A DNA stretch of 9,610 nucleotides, taken from contig NZ_QYUQ01000003.1 in assembly GCF_003590835.1 (NCBI RefSeq), positions 1-9,610 of the forward strand. Direction: 5' to 3'. Numbering within the stretch: the first letter of the stretch is position 1; each line of letters starts with the position of its first letter. Below, piece after piece: positions 8,254 through 9,610 of the stretch. Origin of the DNA: Noviherbaspirillum sedimenti. Lineage in GTDB: Bacteria > Pseudomonadota > Gammaproteobacteria > Burkholderiales > Burkholderiaceae_D. The translations under genes were made by a program, and so were the position numbers. The notes under the pieces were generated by a model. It made no database searches, was not told where the DNA came from, and saw only the letters and a program-made list of their open reading frames with translations.

Positions 8254-9610
8254 ATGCCCCACTCTACCCTGCCGCAATTACACCGCCGGCACGCCGCATC
8301 CCGCACGCCCCCCCTCCTTGCCGCTGCCTTCTGCGTTCCTGTACTAGCGCAGGCAGGCGAGTTAGCGGCGCGCCCTGAAGCCACCCTGACGCCGATTCAA
8401 GTGGTGGCAAAGACGCCCGTGCCGGGACTCGGGATCGAGCGCGACCTGCTGCCGTATCCGGTGCAGACCGCGTCCGCGGACGCGCTGCGCCAGGCGCAGG
8501 CGGGCAACCTGATCGACTTCCTGGCGACCAACCTGACTGGCGTCAACGTCAACGAAGTCCAGGGCAGTCCGTTCCAGAACGACATCACCTTCCGCGGCTT
8601 TCGCGCTTCGCCGATCCTCGGTTCGGCGCAGGGATTGTCGGCGTATCTCGACGGCGTGCGCGTCAACGAACCGTTCGGCGACGTGGTCAACTGGGACATG
8701 CTGCCGGAGGCGGCGATCGCCGACCTGACGCTTGTGCCGGGGTCGAACCCGCTGTATGGCTTTAATACGCTGGGCGGCGCGCTGGCATTCACCACCAAGT
8801 CGGGCCGGAGCCATCCCGGCATGGACGCCGAGATCTCCTACGGCAGCAATGCCAGAAAGCGCATCGACGCCGGCTACGGCGCCCGCTTCGACAATGGATT
8901 GCACGCCTTCGTCGCCACCACCCTGTTCGACGAAAATGGCTGGCGCGAGCATTCCGCCGGACGCATGGGCAACCTGTTTGCCAAGGTCGGCCGCGATTCG
9001 GGCCAGACCCAATGGCATGTCTCGGCCCTGCATGGCGACAGCAAGCTGATCGGCAACGGCCTTTTGCCGAGCTACCGCTGGGCCGATGGCACGCTGGCGA
9101 ACGGCTTGTACGAAAACGACCGGCGCGCGGCCTACACCCACCCGGATCAAACCAGCAATCGACTGCAGCAGGCAGCCTTCAATCTGCGTCACTGGATCAA
9201 TGATGACACCGAGCTGTCGACGCTGGCCTATGTGCGCCGCAGCCGGCGCGACACGCTCAATGGCGACGTCAACGGCGATTACGAAGAGTATGTGGAAGAT
9301 TGCGAAGACGGCTTCAATCCCGACGGCAGCGCGGTAGAGCCCGACGACTGCGGCTTTACCGCGGCGCAAGGGGCGGCGCAACACAACGCGGTATTGAACC
9401 GCACCCATACCCGCCAGACCAGCGCCGGCCTGGCCCTGAACCTGTCGCGCCAGACCGAGCACCATCAATTCGCCGTCGGCGCCAGCTTCGACCAGAGTCG
9501 CGTCAGTTTCGCGCAAACCCGGCAAGACGCCTGGTTCGACGCCGGGCGCGGCGTGCAGCCGGACGTGCTGGCCGCGGAAGTGGCGTCGTCGTCGGTCACC
9601 GGCAACTCGC
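8254..9610 (+). CDS. TonB-dependent outer-membrane receptor, 3' end beyond window
   Basis: The visible 452 residues run off the window; full receptors of this type are usually about 700-800. A signal peptide covers about 1-34 (LLAAAFCVPVLAQA). A TonB-box-like PIQVVA lies at 47-52. The plug domain includes NLIDFLATNLTGVNVNEVQG (85-104), ITFRGFRASP (111-120), YLDGVRVNEPFGDVVNWDML (131-150) and GSNPLYGFNTLGGALAFTTKSG (163-184). Alternating barrel strands follow. A very acidic stretch at 338-366 contains DVNGDYEEYVED, spaced like an EF-hand calcium loop, and two cysteines (C350, C366), probably in an extracellular loop. The start ATG 8254 has GGAGA six bases upstream. The gene follows the regulator by 38 bases on the same strand. 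The substrate is unknown; siderophore-iron, or a metal or cofactor for a quinoprotein dehydrogenase, are possibilities. Confidence 0.88.
   Translation, partial: MPHSTLPQLHRRHAASRTPPLLAAAFCVPVLAQAGELAARPEATLTPIQVVAKTPVPGLGIERDLLPYPVQTASADALRQAQAGNLIDFLATNLTGVNVNEVQGSPFQNDITFRGFRASPILGSAQGLSAYLDGVRVNEPFGDVVNWDMLPEAAIADLTLVPGSNPLYGFNTLGGALAFTTKSGRSHPGMDAEISYGSNARKRIDAGYGARFDNGLHAFVATTLFDENGWREHSAGRMGNLFAKVGRDSGQTQWHVSALHGDSKLIGNGLLPSYRWADGTLANGLYENDRRAAYTHPDQTSNRLQQAAFNLRHWINDDTELSTLAYVRRSRRDTLNGDVNGDYEEYVEDCEDGFNPDGSAVEPDDCGFTAAQGAAQHNAVLNRTHTRQTSAGLALNLSRQTEHHQFAVGASFDQSRVSFAQTRQDAWFDAGRGVQPDVLAAEVASSSVTGNS

Larger units (their letters stand above)
4851..9610. repeat. Right arm of the inverted repeat (intact copy)
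   Basis: This is the mirror image of 9-4765. The cytochrome, regulator and receptor frames are all uninterrupted here, and family motifs appear in frame throughout. Gene models should be taken from this arm. The arm meets the centre inside the substrate-binding protein gene, so that gene's true 3' end is missing. The far end is cut by the window inside the receptor gene. Confidence 0.97.

Noticed and set aside
8362..9525. 387-residue open frame on the minus strand, opposite the receptor
   Set aside because: It is antisense to a well-supported receptor frame. Its low-complexity, Arg/Ala/Val/Gly-rich composition is typical of a shadow frame in GC-rich DNA, and there is no credible ribosome binding site or domain.
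1..9610. Composite transposon or insertion sequence with very long terminal inverted repeats
   Set aside because: No transposase frame, no short terminal repeats with target duplications, and the whole window is mirrored with only an 85-base centre lying inside a metabolic gene.

Overview
The window is one 4.8 kb stretch of bacterial DNA present twice, head to head. Bases 9-4765 are the reverse complement of 4851-9610, apart from a few short indels, around an 85-base centre (4766-4850). The unique content is therefore about 4.8 kb. The right arm (4851-9610) holds intact reading frames. The left arm holds the same genes broken by single- or two-base indels. I read this as a fold-back (snap-back) chimera or assembly artefact with one polished and one unpolished arm, more likely than a real duplication. 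The right arm should be used as the annotation of the locus.

The high GC content with GC-rich third codon positions, and the gene families present, suggest a Gram-negative proteobacterium. Betaproteobacteria (Burkholderiales, Oxalobacteraceae-like) is my best guess, from protein flavour only.

Right-arm layout. On the minus strand, a PedF-type cytochrome c-550 gene (5541-6014) is followed by the quinoprotein-dehydrogenase-associated substrate-binding protein gene (from 5465, cut off by the palindrome centre). On the plus strand, diverging from pedF, are an AcoR-type sigma-54 activator (6311-8215) and, 38 bases later, a TonB-dependent outer-membrane receptor (8254 to beyond the window end). 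The 296-base divergent intergenic region carries a near-ideal sigma-54 promoter for pedF, an IHF-like site and an upstream inverted repeat suited to activator binding.

This looks like the accessory part of a PQQ-dependent alcohol oxidation locus of the ped/exa/xox type. The cytochrome would accept electrons from a periplasmic quinoprotein dehydrogenase, and the substrate-binding-like protein is a usual partner of such enzymes. The GAF/AAA+/Fis regulator would sense a small molecule and switch on the cytochrome operon. The TonB receptor may import something the system needs. The dehydrogenase itself is not in the window; the sequence that would follow the substrate-binding gene is lost at the fold-back point. 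I see no tRNA, rRNA, CRISPR array, transposase or integrase gene.
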